The position numbers were made by a program, and so were the translations under genes. Below are positions 1 through 6,394 of a stretch of 11,425 nucleotides of DNA, piece after piece (the stretch's first letter is position 1; every line of letters starts with the position of its first letter). This DNA comes from Alphaproteobacteria bacterium UBA6544. GTDB taxonomy: Bacteria; Pseudomonadota; Alphaproteobacteria; UBA8366. A model generated the notes under the pieces. That model saw nothing but the letters and a program-made list of their open reading frames with translations. It had not been told where the DNA came from and made no database searches. The stretch lies in assembly GCA_002434595.1 (NCBI GenBank), contig DJKK01000065.1:4380-15804 (forward strand), given 5' to 3'.

Positions 1-91
1 CCTTTTTGCCGAATTCGCGACACACGCACGATGGCATTAAACATAAGCATCCGAATGCCGCAGTAATATAGAGCATCGGTCCACTCACCAT

Positions 92-109
92 CTCGCACGA
101 TTATGCGAG
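92..109. promoter_or_regulatory. 18-base dyad, candidate activator site for the sigma-54 promoter
   Basis: CTCGCA (92-97) and TGCGAG (104-109) are perfect inverted arms around a 6-base AT-containing spacer. The centre lies about 114 bases upstream of the predicted transcription start. Enhancer-binding proteins that activate sigma-54 polymerase commonly bind dyads at this distance. The arms do not match the NtrC consensus I know, so the cognate activator cannot be named. There is no T-run after it, so a terminator is unlikely. A chance 6-base arm cannot be excluded. Confidence 0.35.
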
Positions 110-188
110 CGGCAAATGATTCCGCCCAATCGACAACGATTCGTCAGCCAGACCCGCCGAAACTATTGAAATTCCTATGATTCATCTT

Positions 189-203
189 TGGCACTCTATT
201 TGC
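189..203 (+). promoter_or_regulatory. Sigma-54 (RpoN) -24/-12 promoter
   Basis: TGGCAC (189-194), five bases, then TTGC (200-203) matches the sigma-54 consensus exactly, including the 10-base gap between the invariant GG (190-191) and GC (202-203). The preceding T at 188 also fits. Transcription should begin near 215, giving a leader of about 20 bases that contains the ribosome binding site. No sigma-70-like -35/-10 pair was found in the leader. Sigma-54 promoters need an ATP-dependent activator, so the downstream genes are probably switched by a specific signal. Confidence 0.75.
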
Positions 204-216
204 GAAGATAGCTGCC

Positions 217-225
217 GAGGAGGAG
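217..225 (+). promoter_or_regulatory. Strong ribosome binding site for the unknown protein
   Basis: GAGGAGGAG lies 9 bases upstream of the ATG at 235 and closely matches the anti-Shine-Dalgarno complement. It fixes the start and predicts efficient translation. It is the strongest such site among the starts visible in the window. Confidence 0.8.
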
Positions 226-234
226 TTTAACGTC

Positions 235-1440
235 ATGTCAGCGGAACGAATTGCCGTCGCCGGCGCGACCGCCATCTTTGAAGCACCCAAGAGCCCCGTG
301 TCCAATAAGGGAGACGGGTCATTTCTCGACGCAATCCAATTGGCCAGCGCGGCGGCAGCGACGCCTCCCCCACAACCGTTAAATCCGACCGATAAGGAGG
401 GATCCGCCTCCAGACAGGAAACTCAAGAAGAGTTCCATTCATACGATGAAGGGGAGGACTGGAATCCAGCTCAGGAAGCAAATTTCTTTGGCGCAGACGG
501 ATTTGATTTTGGCGATTTGCTCGACGTCATTAATCCGCTGCAGCATCTGCCTGTCATCTCGTCAATCTATCGCACCCTGACCGGTGATGAAATTTCGCCT
601 GCATCCCGCCTCGCCGGTGGCGCACTTTTTGGCGGTCCGGTCGGGTTCGCGAGCGCTTTCGTCACTGCCGTTATTGAAGATGCCACAGACACAACGATCG
701 GTGACGTCATCGTTTCAGCTTTCACCGACGAAGACGAAACAGGCAGTGCAGCACAATTGGCCGCAATCTCTGGTGCAAGCGGGAAAGATACCGGGCCTAT
801 TTCCACTGCTGGCGCGACGGCAGCGCTAATGCCTCAAGCAGCGCCGGCGACGGTCACGGTTAACCCGGCACCGTCCGAACCCAGAACACCGCTGCAGCCG
901 CATGCCATCATGGCGGCTTTTGATAAACCGAAACCCTCACCCCTGGCCTTCGCTCGGGAGCTCGTAGAATCGCCAAAAGCAGGAATAATTGCGCCATCCG
1001 CCAACGCTACGAAATCGGTCATCGCCGCAGATGAAGCGATGCGCGCAAAACCCAATATGCCGGATCCCGTTGCCGCCGTTCTTGCCGCGCGCAGCCAGGT
1101 CCCGCGCGGTGGCTCGATTTCGGGACTTTCCGCCTATCGCAAGGTGCCTGTCATGAACGCTACGATGGATACGAAGACCCTAACCCAAAAAGCCACGCCG
1201 CAATCTAATATCATGCAACTTGATGGAGCGGCCAATCAGGCGCGAGACACCGCACCCGCCTATGAGCCGGGCAAACGCGGGGCACCACCGCCAAGAACGA
1301 ACTTCGATGCACAGGCGGGGGGCCGCCGTCGCGCCGCCGCCGCCGCCGCGGTTCCGAATGCCATGATGTCCGCACTCGACAAGTATGAATCCATGCTAAT
1401 GAACCGGCGTCAGCCCGATTCGGATGACTTGACGATGTAG
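235..1440 (+). CDS. Hypothetical protein, 401 residues, conserved-looking core in low-complexity flanks
   Basis: I do not recognise a named family. The best-ordered part is residues 92-170, which contain DLLDVINPLQHLPVISSIYR, then LTGDEISP and the glycine-zipper-like AGGALFGGPVG, followed by an acidic helix-like stretch. From memory, similar NPLQH...YR..TGD...GG..GGP..G segments occur in uncharacterised alphaproteobacterial proteins, but I cannot verify this. The flanks are rich in Ala, Pro, Ser and Thr and probably disordered. A six-alanine run encoded by (GCC)5 plus GCG sits at residues 367-372, just before a helical C-terminus (ALDKYESMLMNRR). There is no signal peptide or clear transmembrane helix, so it is probably cytoplasmic or a membrane- or structure-associated adaptor. 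The start is set by the strong ribosome binding site, and expression should be sigma-54 dependent. Many sigma-54 genes in alphaproteobacteria are flagellar, so a motility link is possible but only inferred. Confidence 0.85.
   Translation: MSAERIAVAGATAIFEAPKSPVSNKGDGSFLDAIQLASAAAATPPPQPLNPTDKEGSASRQETQEEFHSYDEGEDWNPAQEANFFGADGFDFGDLLDVINPLQHLPVISSIYRTLTGDEISPASRLAGGALFGGPVGFASAFVTAVIEDATDTTIGDVIVSAFTDEDETGSAAQLAAISGASGKDTGPISTAGATAALMPQAAPATVTVNPAPSEPRTPLQPHAIMAAFDKPKPSPLAFARELVESPKAGIIAPSANATKSVIAADEAMRAKPNMPDPVAAVLAARSQVPRGGSISGLSAYRKVPVMNATMDTKTLTQKATPQSNIMQLDGAANQARDTAPAYEPGKRGAPPPRTNFDAQAGGRRRAAAAAAVPNAMMSALDKYESMLMNRRQPDSDDLTM
1333..1350 (+). repeat. GCC trinucleotide run encoding poly-alanine
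   Basis: Five GCC codons and one GCG give six consecutive alanines after three arginines in the unknown protein. The in-frame trinucleotide run could change length by slippage without breaking the frame. Confidence 0.7.
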
Positions 1441-1452
1441 CCGCTGCAGCGG
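1441..1452. repeat. 12-base perfect palindrome between two genes
   Basis: CCGCTGCAGCGG follows directly on the TAG of the unknown protein and lies 11 bases before the L,D-transpeptidase ATG. No T-run follows, so it is not a standard terminator. As RNA it could form a 4-bp GC stem with a 4-base loop close to the start codon and dampen translation. Function unknown. Confidence 0.4.
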
Positions 1453-1463
1453 TCCAATCTGAT

Positions 1464-1970
1464 ATGGACATTCAGGTATATTCGTGTGGTCTGCTTGTTG
1501 TGGGAGACCGTGTCATCCGGTGTACGATCGGACACGGCGGCGTGCGTGGGGACAAACGAGAAGGTGATGGTGGAACCCCGATCGGACAGTTCGCGCTACG
1601 CGAAGTCCTGTACCGGGAGGACCGCGTGCGGCGCCCCACGACACACCTTCCGATCTCCATCATTGGACCCGACGAAGGTTGGTGCGACGATCCTTCGGAA
1701 AAGGAATACAACCGCCGGATCTTATTGCCCCACTCTGGAAGACACGAGACGCTTTACCGGCCGGATTCCATCTACGACATCGTAGTGCCTCTCGGGTACA
1801 ATGACGACCCGCCGATCGCCGGAAAGGGAAGTGCGATCTTCATGCATATCGCACGGGACGATTATTCGACGACGGAGGGCTGCGTTGCCGTCGCCCGAGA
1901 CGATCTATTGACTATCCTGACACGAATCGGTCCCGGCGATTTTCTGACGGTCATTCCACCGCGGCCATAG
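1464..1970 (+). CDS. YkuD-type L,D-transpeptidase domain protein
   Basis: A 168-residue protein made almost entirely of a YkuD fold of the COG3786 type. L,D-transpeptidases use a cysteine to form 3-3 peptidoglycan cross-links or attach proteins to the wall. Visible signatures are KREGDGGTPIG (31-41), SAIFMHI (123-129) with His128, and TEGCVAV (137-143) with the likely catalytic Cys140. TEGC replaces the classical (S/T)HGC, as in this subfamily. No signal peptide or membrane helix precedes the domain, so export to the periplasm is not explained. The ATG at 1464 has no good Shine-Dalgarno sequence, but the family's usual N-terminal region begins right after it. It lies 23 bases after the unknown protein and is probably co-transcribed with it from the sigma-54 promoter. 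Its last 20 bases overlap the end of yggS on the other strand. Confidence 0.9.
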   Translation: MDIQVYSCGLLVVGDRVIRCTIGHGGVRGDKREGDGGTPIGQFALREVLYREDRVRRPTTHLPISIIGPDEGWCDDPSEKEYNRRILLPHSGRHETLYRPDSIYDIVVPLGYNDDPPIAGKGSAIFMHIARDDYSTTEGCVAVARDDLLTILTRIGPGDFLTVIPPRP

Positions 1971-2646
1971 CGGTCGCACGGGCACCGAATATGGCCGAAC
2001 CAACGCGTACTACTGTTGCTCCGAACTGAACCGCAATCGAATAGTCCGCACTCATCCCCATACTTAAGCGCGGCAGACCAAATCGGGTCGCCATATCCTG
2101 TAAGAGAGCAAAATGCGGCGACGGCTCCTCTCCGTGCGGTGGAATACACATCAGACCGACAATATCCAACTCAAGATCATTCCGACACAGATCGACAAAA
2201 GCTTTTGTTTCCGCCGGTGGAATACCGGCTTTCTGCGGTTCCTCGCCGGTATTCACTTGAACGAAGCAGGGCAGCGAACGATCAGCCGTCGCCATTTCCT
2301 TCGCCAACGCCCGTGCAAGCCGTTCGCGGTCCACGGTTTGAATAACATCGAACAACGATACGGCCTTGCGGACCTTGTTGGTTTGCAGCGGGCCAATAAG
2401 ATGCAGTTCAATATCGTCGCATTCAGCCTTCAGTTCCGGCCACTTTCGTTCGGCCTCTTGGACGCGATTCTCTCCGAAGACACGCTGTTCCGCGGCGATC
2501 GCCCGGCGGATTGTATCGGCCGGGAAAGTCTTTGAGACCGCACACAGAGTGACATCGCTCGCCAGCCTACTCACTTCGCGTGCCCTCGATTCGATCTCCT
2601 CCTGCACCCGAGCGAGATTGTCGGTGATTGATTGGCGATCCTGCAT
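1951..2646 (-). CDS. yggS: YggS/PLPBP family pyridoxal phosphate homeostasis protein
   Basis: A 231-residue single-domain TIM-barrel protein that binds pyridoxal 5'-phosphate in the cytoplasm. It has no known enzyme activity and buffers vitamin B6 and amino acid pools. Family signatures run in order: AVSKTFP with the PLP-binding Lys39, FGENRVQE (57-64), HLIGPLQTNK (82-91), GLMCIPP, SMGMSADY (195-202) and the phosphate-binding end GATVVRVGSAIFG (209-221). The length is normal for the family. The ATG at 2646 is preceded 9 bases upstream by AAGGAG (complement of 2656-2661). It is divergent from the DUF3576-type lipoprotein with 80 bases between the starts, and its final 20 bases run into the L,D-transpeptidase gene in antiparallel orientation. 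Confidence 0.95.
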   Translation of the reverse strand: MQDRQSITDNLARVQEEIESRAREVSRLASDVTLCAVSKTFPADTIRRAIAAEQRVFGENRVQEAERKWPELKAECDDIELHLIGPLQTNKVRKAVSLFDVIQTVDRERLARALAKEMATADRSLPCFVQVNTGEEPQKAGIPPAETKAFVDLCRNDLELDIVGLMCIPPHGEEPSPHFALLQDMATRFGLPRLSMGMSADYSIAVQFGATVVRVGSAIFGARATAMAAVE

Positions 2647-2726
2647 TGCTTCTATCTCCTTACCTCAACCCGCAGCGCAGAAGAAACCACTGGAAATCGC
2701 GCGCCATTTTCCGCATATAGGCGAGG
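2647..2726. promoter_or_regulatory. Divergent promoter region between yggS and the lipoprotein gene
   Basis: These 80 bases separate two divergent starts and must hold or overlap the promoters for both. The only -10-like element I see is CATATAG (2714-2720), which reads as a TATA-like motif on both strands. I cannot pair it with a convincing -35. If it served the + strand, the transcript would start almost at the lipoprotein ATG (2727). The yggS ribosome binding site occupies 2656-2661. Confidence 0.3.
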
Positions 2727-3263
2727 ATGATGGGTAAAGTAGGCCGAATTCTAGCAATTTTCAGCATTGCGGCACTTGGCGCCGGATGTTCCTTCTTCGG
2801 AGACGACGAAGGTTCGGGGGGCGGCTCTAGACAAGTGAAACGTGTCGAGAGCGAGAGCGCGGGACCGGACAAGGGTCTGCTCAATAACTGGTTCGGGCTG
2901 AACGAACAGCCCGGCGTGAGCAGCGGCTCGGGTTCGGCGCTGGGTGTGAGTGTGAATGCGTTCTTGTGGCGCGCGGCCCTCGATACGATTTCCTTCATGC
3001 CTTTGGCAAACGCCGATCCATTTGGCGGCATCATCCTCACGGATTGGTTCCGTCCGCCGGAAACCGGAAGTGAGCGTTTTAAGGTAAATGTCTATATTTT
3101 GGATAGCGAATTGAGAGCCGACGGCCTGCGGGTTTCAGTGTTCCGGCAACGCCTCGATGCACGTGGCGTTTGGCTCGATGCCAAAGTCAGTGCCGATACA
3201 GGCACTAACCTAGAGAACGCCATCCTAAAGCGGGCGCGGCAAATGCGCGTCAATTTGCAGTAG
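2727..3263 (+). CDS. DUF3576-type outer-membrane lipoprotein
   Basis: A 178-residue protein that resembles the DUF3576 family as I remember it, whose function is unknown to me. A short basic N-terminus and hydrophobic stretch end in LGAGC with Cys21. This reads as a lipoprotein signal, although position -3 is Gly rather than the usual Leu. A Gly/Ser-rich linker follows to about residue 70. The conserved domain then contains VNAFLWRAALDTISFMPLA, ADPFGGIILTDW and RFKVNVYIL, ending in a helix near ILKRARQ. It is probably anchored in the outer membrane facing the periplasm. The start is ATG 2727 or 2730. GCGAGG (2721-2726) is unusually close to either, and an in-frame stop at 2718 rules out anything further upstream. 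It lies 66 bases before leuS, and lptE downstream is also an envelope lipoprotein, so an envelope role is plausible. Confidence 0.88.
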   Translation: MMGKVGRILAIFSIAALGAGCSFFGDDEGSGGGSRQVKRVESESAGPDKGLLNNWFGLNEQPGVSSGSGSALGVSVNAFLWRAALDTISFMPLANADPFGGIILTDWFRPPETGSERFKVNVYILDSELRADGLRVSVFRQRLDARGVWLDAKVSADTGTNLENAILKRARQMRVNLQ

Positions 3264-3302
3264 ATCACGGTCGCGACTGCGGTTTCTGATCTGTATTTTT
3301 TT
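3262..3302 (+). terminator. Possible weak intrinsic terminator or attenuator before leuS
   Basis: AGATCA (3262-3267) can pair with TGATCT (3287-3292), followed three bases later by seven Ts (3296-3302). The stem is only 6 bp and AT-rich with a 19-base loop, so termination would be weak. A competing stem, GCAGT (3257-3261) with ACTGC (3276-3280), sits across the same region and cannot easily coexist. The 5' arms overlap the last codons of the lipoprotein gene, so ribosomes there could affect folding. Confidence 0.35.
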
Positions 3303-3305
3303 GAG

Positions 3306-3329
3306 AGAGGGGGCCGCCGGCCGGCGCAA
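3306..3329 (+). promoter_or_regulatory. leuS ribosome binding site with a GC hairpin in the spacer
   Basis: AGAGGGGG (3306-3313) is the only Shine-Dalgarno-like sequence before leuS, but lies 16 bases from its ATG, longer than optimal. The spacer contains the perfect palindrome CGCCGGCCGGCG (3315-3326), able to form a 4-bp stem with a 4-base loop. Folding would bring the site to an effective distance of about 4 bases. No other in-frame start exists upstream, and the next ATG is residue 39. Confidence 0.5.
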
Positions 3330-5897
3330 ATGGATCGCTATAATTTCAAGACCGCTGAGGCGAAATGGCAGAACATCTGGGCAGAGCATGGAAGTTTCGA
3401 GGCCGACGAGGATCCGGAACGCCCAAAATACTACGTTTTGGAAATGTTTCCCTATCCCTCTGGTCGGATTCACATGGGCCATGTGCGCTGCTACACGATC
3501 GGCGACGTTGTTGCCCGATATAAGCGCGCCTGCGGGTTCAACGTCCTTCACCCGATGGGCTGGGACGCATTCGGACTGCCTGCAGAGAATGCCGCGTTCG
3601 AAAACAAGGTACATCCCGCCAAATGGACCCGCGAAAATATCGCGGCCATGCGGGACCAATTGAAATCTATGGGCCTTTCCTACGATTGGCGACGCGAGCT
3701 CGCGACCTGCGAACCTGAATACTTTCGGCACGAACAGAAGATGTTTCTCGATTTTCTCAAAGCCGGTCTTGCCTATAAGCGGGAATCTTGGGTGAATTGG
3801 GACCCTGTTGAGCAAACCGTGCTAGCGAACGAGCAAGTGATCGACGGTTGCGGTTGGCGCTCGGGCGCGCCAGTAGAGCGCCGCCTTCTCGCACAGTGGT
3901 TTCTCAAGATTACTAAGTATGCGGACGACCTGTTGGAAACGCTCGCGGAGCTCGATCGATGGCCGGATCAAGTGCGCTTGATGCAGGCAAATTGGATTAA
4001 TCGGTCGGAAGGTGCGACCGTCGGGTTTTCGCTTGCCGGTCGGACAGATTCGCTGGACGTCTTCACAACGCGCCCCGATACGCTGTTCGGCGCAAGTTTT
4101 TGCGCCATCGCGGCAAATCATCCCCTCGCACTTGAATTGGCGGAGAGTGATCCGGAATTGGCGACGTTTATCGAGCGATGCAGTCGCATGGGGACAAGTG
4201 AGGCGGCGATCGAGGCTGCCGAAAAAGAAGGATATTTGACTGCGCTTCGCGCATGCCATCCGTTCTCCAAGAATTGGGAGCTTCCGGTTTACGTCGCCAA
4301 TTTCGTTCTGATGGAATACGGGACAGGTGCTATTTTCGGATGCCCGGCCCACGATCAGCGCGACCTTGATTTTGCTCGAAAATATGGGCTTGACGTGGTG
4401 CCGGTCGTTGCGCCCAATGACGGAAGCGGGGCCGAGATCGGGAGTGAAGCCTTTACCGGCGACGGGGAGATTATAAATTCTGAGTTTATGACCGGTCTCG
4501 ACGTTGAGGCCGCCAAGCGGCGGGCGATCGATGAGCTGGAGCGGTTGAATTCAGGACAGTCGAAGATCACCTACCGCTTGAGGGACTGGGGCGTTTCTCG
4601 GCAGCGGTATTGGGGTTGTCCGGTCCCCGTCATCCATTGCGAGAGCTGCGGAAATGTTCCTGTTCCAGAACCCGAACTGCCCGTCACTTTGCCGGACGAT
4701 GTTGATTTTGAGCAGTCGGGCAACCCACTTGATCACCATCCGACGTGGAAACACGTGCCTTGCCCGGTATGTAACAAGCCGGCGGAGCGCGAGACCGACA
4801 CTTTCGATACCTTCTTCGAATCGTCTTGGTATTTTGTGCAGTTCGGATCGACGGAGCAGGAACGCATATTTTCACGCGCGGAAGCTGATTATTGGATGCC
4901 GGTGGACCAGTATATTGGCGGGATTGAGCATGCGATTCTTCATCTGTTGTATTCCCGGTTTTTTACCCGCGCATTGACCGATTGCGGCTATCTCGATGTG
5001 AAGGAGCCATTCGCCGGCCTGCTGACGCAAGGTATGGTCTGTCACGAAACCTACCGCGACGCCTCCGAGGAGATGGGCGGCTGGCTGTTCCCGGAACAGG
5101 TGACGCGCGATTCTGATAATAAATTGGTTCAAGTCGGTAATGGTCGGCCCGTTGTTGCCGGGCGGTCGGAAAAAATGAGCAAGTCGCGGAAGAATGTCGT
5201 GGATCCGGAACTCATAATCGCGACCTACGGTGCGGATACCGCCCGGTTGTTCATGCTGTCGGACAGTCCCGCGGCGCGCGACCTCGAATGGACGGACGCC
5301 GGGATCGAAGGGGCGTGGCGATATACCAACCGTATCTGGCGGATGATCGCCAAGCCGGAATTTCATTTATCCCCAGTGACGGGCGATGCGCCAGAGACGT
5401 TCGACGATGCGTCGGAAGAGGTTCTACGCAAGATTCACCGCACGATCGCCGATGTGACCGCGGATTTTGACGCCTTTCGCTTCAATCGGGCGGTTGCCCG
5501 GATTCGCGAGCTGACGAACACACTCGCAAACCTCGATGGCGACAGCGCTGACCGAGCTTGGACCCGCCGGTTCGGCTTTGAGACGACGGCCCAATTAATC
5601 GCGCCGGTCATGCCGCATATCGCCGAGGAACTGTGGTCCCTACTCGGGCACAAATCCTTACTTAGCGACACTGCGTGGCCAAGCGCGGACGAAACCTATC
5701 TTTCCGAAGATACGGTAACATTGGCAGTCCAAGTCAATGGCAAATTGCGCGGCACGATTGATCTGCCCGTCGATGTCGACAAGCAAATTGCAGAGGAGCG
5801 CGCACTGGCGCTCGAGAACGTTGCGCGTGCAACCGGTGGAATCGCTCCTCGAAAGGTTATCGTGGTGCCAAACAAGGTGATAAATGTCGTTCTTTAG
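3330..5897 (+). CDS. leuS: Leucyl-tRNA synthetase
   Basis: An 855-residue class I aminoacyl-tRNA synthetase that charges tRNA-Leu with leucine in the cytoplasm; E. coli LeuRS has about 860 residues. The Rossmann catalytic core starts with YPSGRIHMGH, whose HMGH (48-51) is the HIGH motif. The CP1 editing domain shows TTRPDTLFG (246-254) and GTGAIFGCPAHDQRD (331-345), whose threonines and aspartates remove mischarged amino acids. Two CxxC pairs (Cys437/Cys440 and Cys478/Cys481) form a likely zinc-binding insertion. KMSKS is intact at 615-619. The C-terminal part is the usual anticodon-binding helical bundle and tail. All key motifs are present, so the enzyme should be active. The last 14 bases overlap lptE, and the start is the only possible in-frame one. 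Expression may depend on the hairpins just upstream. Confidence 0.98.
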   Translation: MDRYNFKTAEAKWQNIWAEHGSFEADEDPERPKYYVLEMFPYPSGRIHMGHVRCYTIGDVVARYKRACGFNVLHPMGWDAFGLPAENAAFENKVHPAKWTRENIAAMRDQLKSMGLSYDWRRELATCEPEYFRHEQKMFLDFLKAGLAYKRESWVNWDPVEQTVLANEQVIDGCGWRSGAPVERRLLAQWFLKITKYADDLLETLAELDRWPDQVRLMQANWINRSEGATVGFSLAGRTDSLDVFTTRPDTLFGASFCAIAANHPLALELAESDPELATFIERCSRMGTSEAAIEAAEKEGYLTALRACHPFSKNWELPVYVANFVLMEYGTGAIFGCPAHDQRDLDFARKYGLDVVPVVAPNDGSGAEIGSEAFTGDGEIINSEFMTGLDVEAAKRRAIDELERLNSGQSKITYRLRDWGVSRQRYWGCPVPVIHCESCGNVPVPEPELPVTLPDDVDFEQSGNPLDHHPTWKHVPCPVCNKPAERETDTFDTFFESSWYFVQFGSTEQERIFSRAEADYWMPVDQYIGGIEHAILHLLYSRFFTRALTDCGYLDVKEPFAGLLTQGMVCHETYRDASEEMGGWLFPEQVTRDSDNKLVQVGNGRPVVAGRSEKMSKSRKNVVDPELIIATYGADTARLFMLSDSPAARDLEWTDAGIEGAWRYTNRIWRMIAKPEFHLSPVTGDAPETFDDASEEVLRKIHRTIADVTADFDAFRFNRAVARIRELTNTLANLDGDSADRAWTRRFGFETTAQLIAPVMPHIAEELWSLLGHKSLLSDTAWPSADETYLSEDTVTLAVQVNGKLRGTIDLPVDVDKQIAEERALALENVARATGGIAPRKVIVVPNKVINVVL

Positions 5898-6387
5898 ACC
5901 TTTTTGGACATACACACTGCTTATCGCCTTGGCGGCTTGTGGCTTCAGTCCGCTTTATGGCGGAGCTGAAAATAGCACGATAAATCAAGAACTTGCGTAC
6001 GTGAATATCACCTCGATCGAGGCGCGTGAGGGACAGATCATTCATAATTTTCTGCTCGATCGCTTGAACCCGAGCGGCCGACGAGCCGATTCAAGATACA
6101 CGCTGAGTGTCGCGGTTTCGCGCACTACACATGAAATTGGCCTGAAGTTTACCGAGGAAGCGACCCGCGCCAAACTGACCTTGATTGCGAGATATTTTTT
6201 AACCCGCGACACCGACGGCAAGATATTGGCTGAGGGCAGCGTTCGTTCGGTCAACAGCTATAATATTTCAGATTCTGAATTTGCACGTGTCGCGTCGGAG
6301 CGGGATGCAACCGAACGTGCGGCGCGCGAGGTCAGTGACGAGATCAAGACGCGGCTGAGTCTCTACTTTTCTCGTCAAGGCGTATAG
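5884..6387 (+). CDS. lptE: LPS assembly lipoprotein LptE
   Basis: A 167-residue lipoprotein. LptE sits as a plug inside the LptD beta-barrel in the outer membrane and delivers lipopolysaccharide to the cell surface. The signal peptide ends in IALAAC with lipidated Cys19, followed by GFSPLYGG (20-27), the typical N-terminus of mature LptE. The rest is the alpha/beta domain of the family, ending in a charged helix (ERDATERAAREVSDEIKTRL). The ATG at 5884 lies inside the leuS 3' end, with AAGGTG (5874-5879) just upstream, so the two are probably translationally coupled. holA follows 7 bases after the stop. The leuS-lptE-holA order is common in alphaproteobacteria. The call rests on the lipobox, the PLYG motif and the context, since LptE sequences diverge strongly. 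Confidence 0.9.
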   Translation: MSFFRPFWTYTLLIALAACGFSPLYGGAENSTINQELAYVNITSIEAREGQIIHNFLLDRLNPSGRRADSRYTLSVAVSRTTHEIGLKFTEEATRAKLTLIARYFLTRDTDGKILAEGSVRSVNSYNISDSEFARVASERDATERAAREVSDEIKTRLSLYFSRQGV

Positions 6388-6394
6388 TCGCACC

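Larger units (their letters stand above)
1..234. other. Gene-free leader upstream of the unknown 401-residue protein
   Basis: I see no credible reading frame, tRNA or terminator here. The stretch holds a sigma-54 promoter (189-203), a strong ribosome binding site (217-225), an 18-base dyad (92-109) and two weaker inverted repeats: GGCATT at 33-38 facing AATGCC at 54-59, and AATCG at 128-132 facing CGATT at 137-141. The region is more AT-rich than the genes to its right. This fits a regulatory leader, with any upstream gene ending before the window. Confidence 0.7.

Noticed and set aside
1441..1452. Palindrome as a terminator of the first gene
   Set aside because: No T-run follows, the stem could only be 4 bp, and the next gene starts 11 bases later.
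2113..2535. 140-codon + strand frame opposite yggS
   Set aside because: It lies entirely antisense to a gene with full family motifs, and its protein is low-information and matches nothing I recognise.
3225..3815. 196-codon - strand frame across the leuS start
   Set aside because: It is antisense to the conserved catalytic region of leuS. Its open frame follows from codon bias on the other strand.
4872..5366. 164-codon - strand frame inside leuS
   Set aside because: It is antisense to conserved leuS sequence including KMSKS, with no recognisable protein motif.
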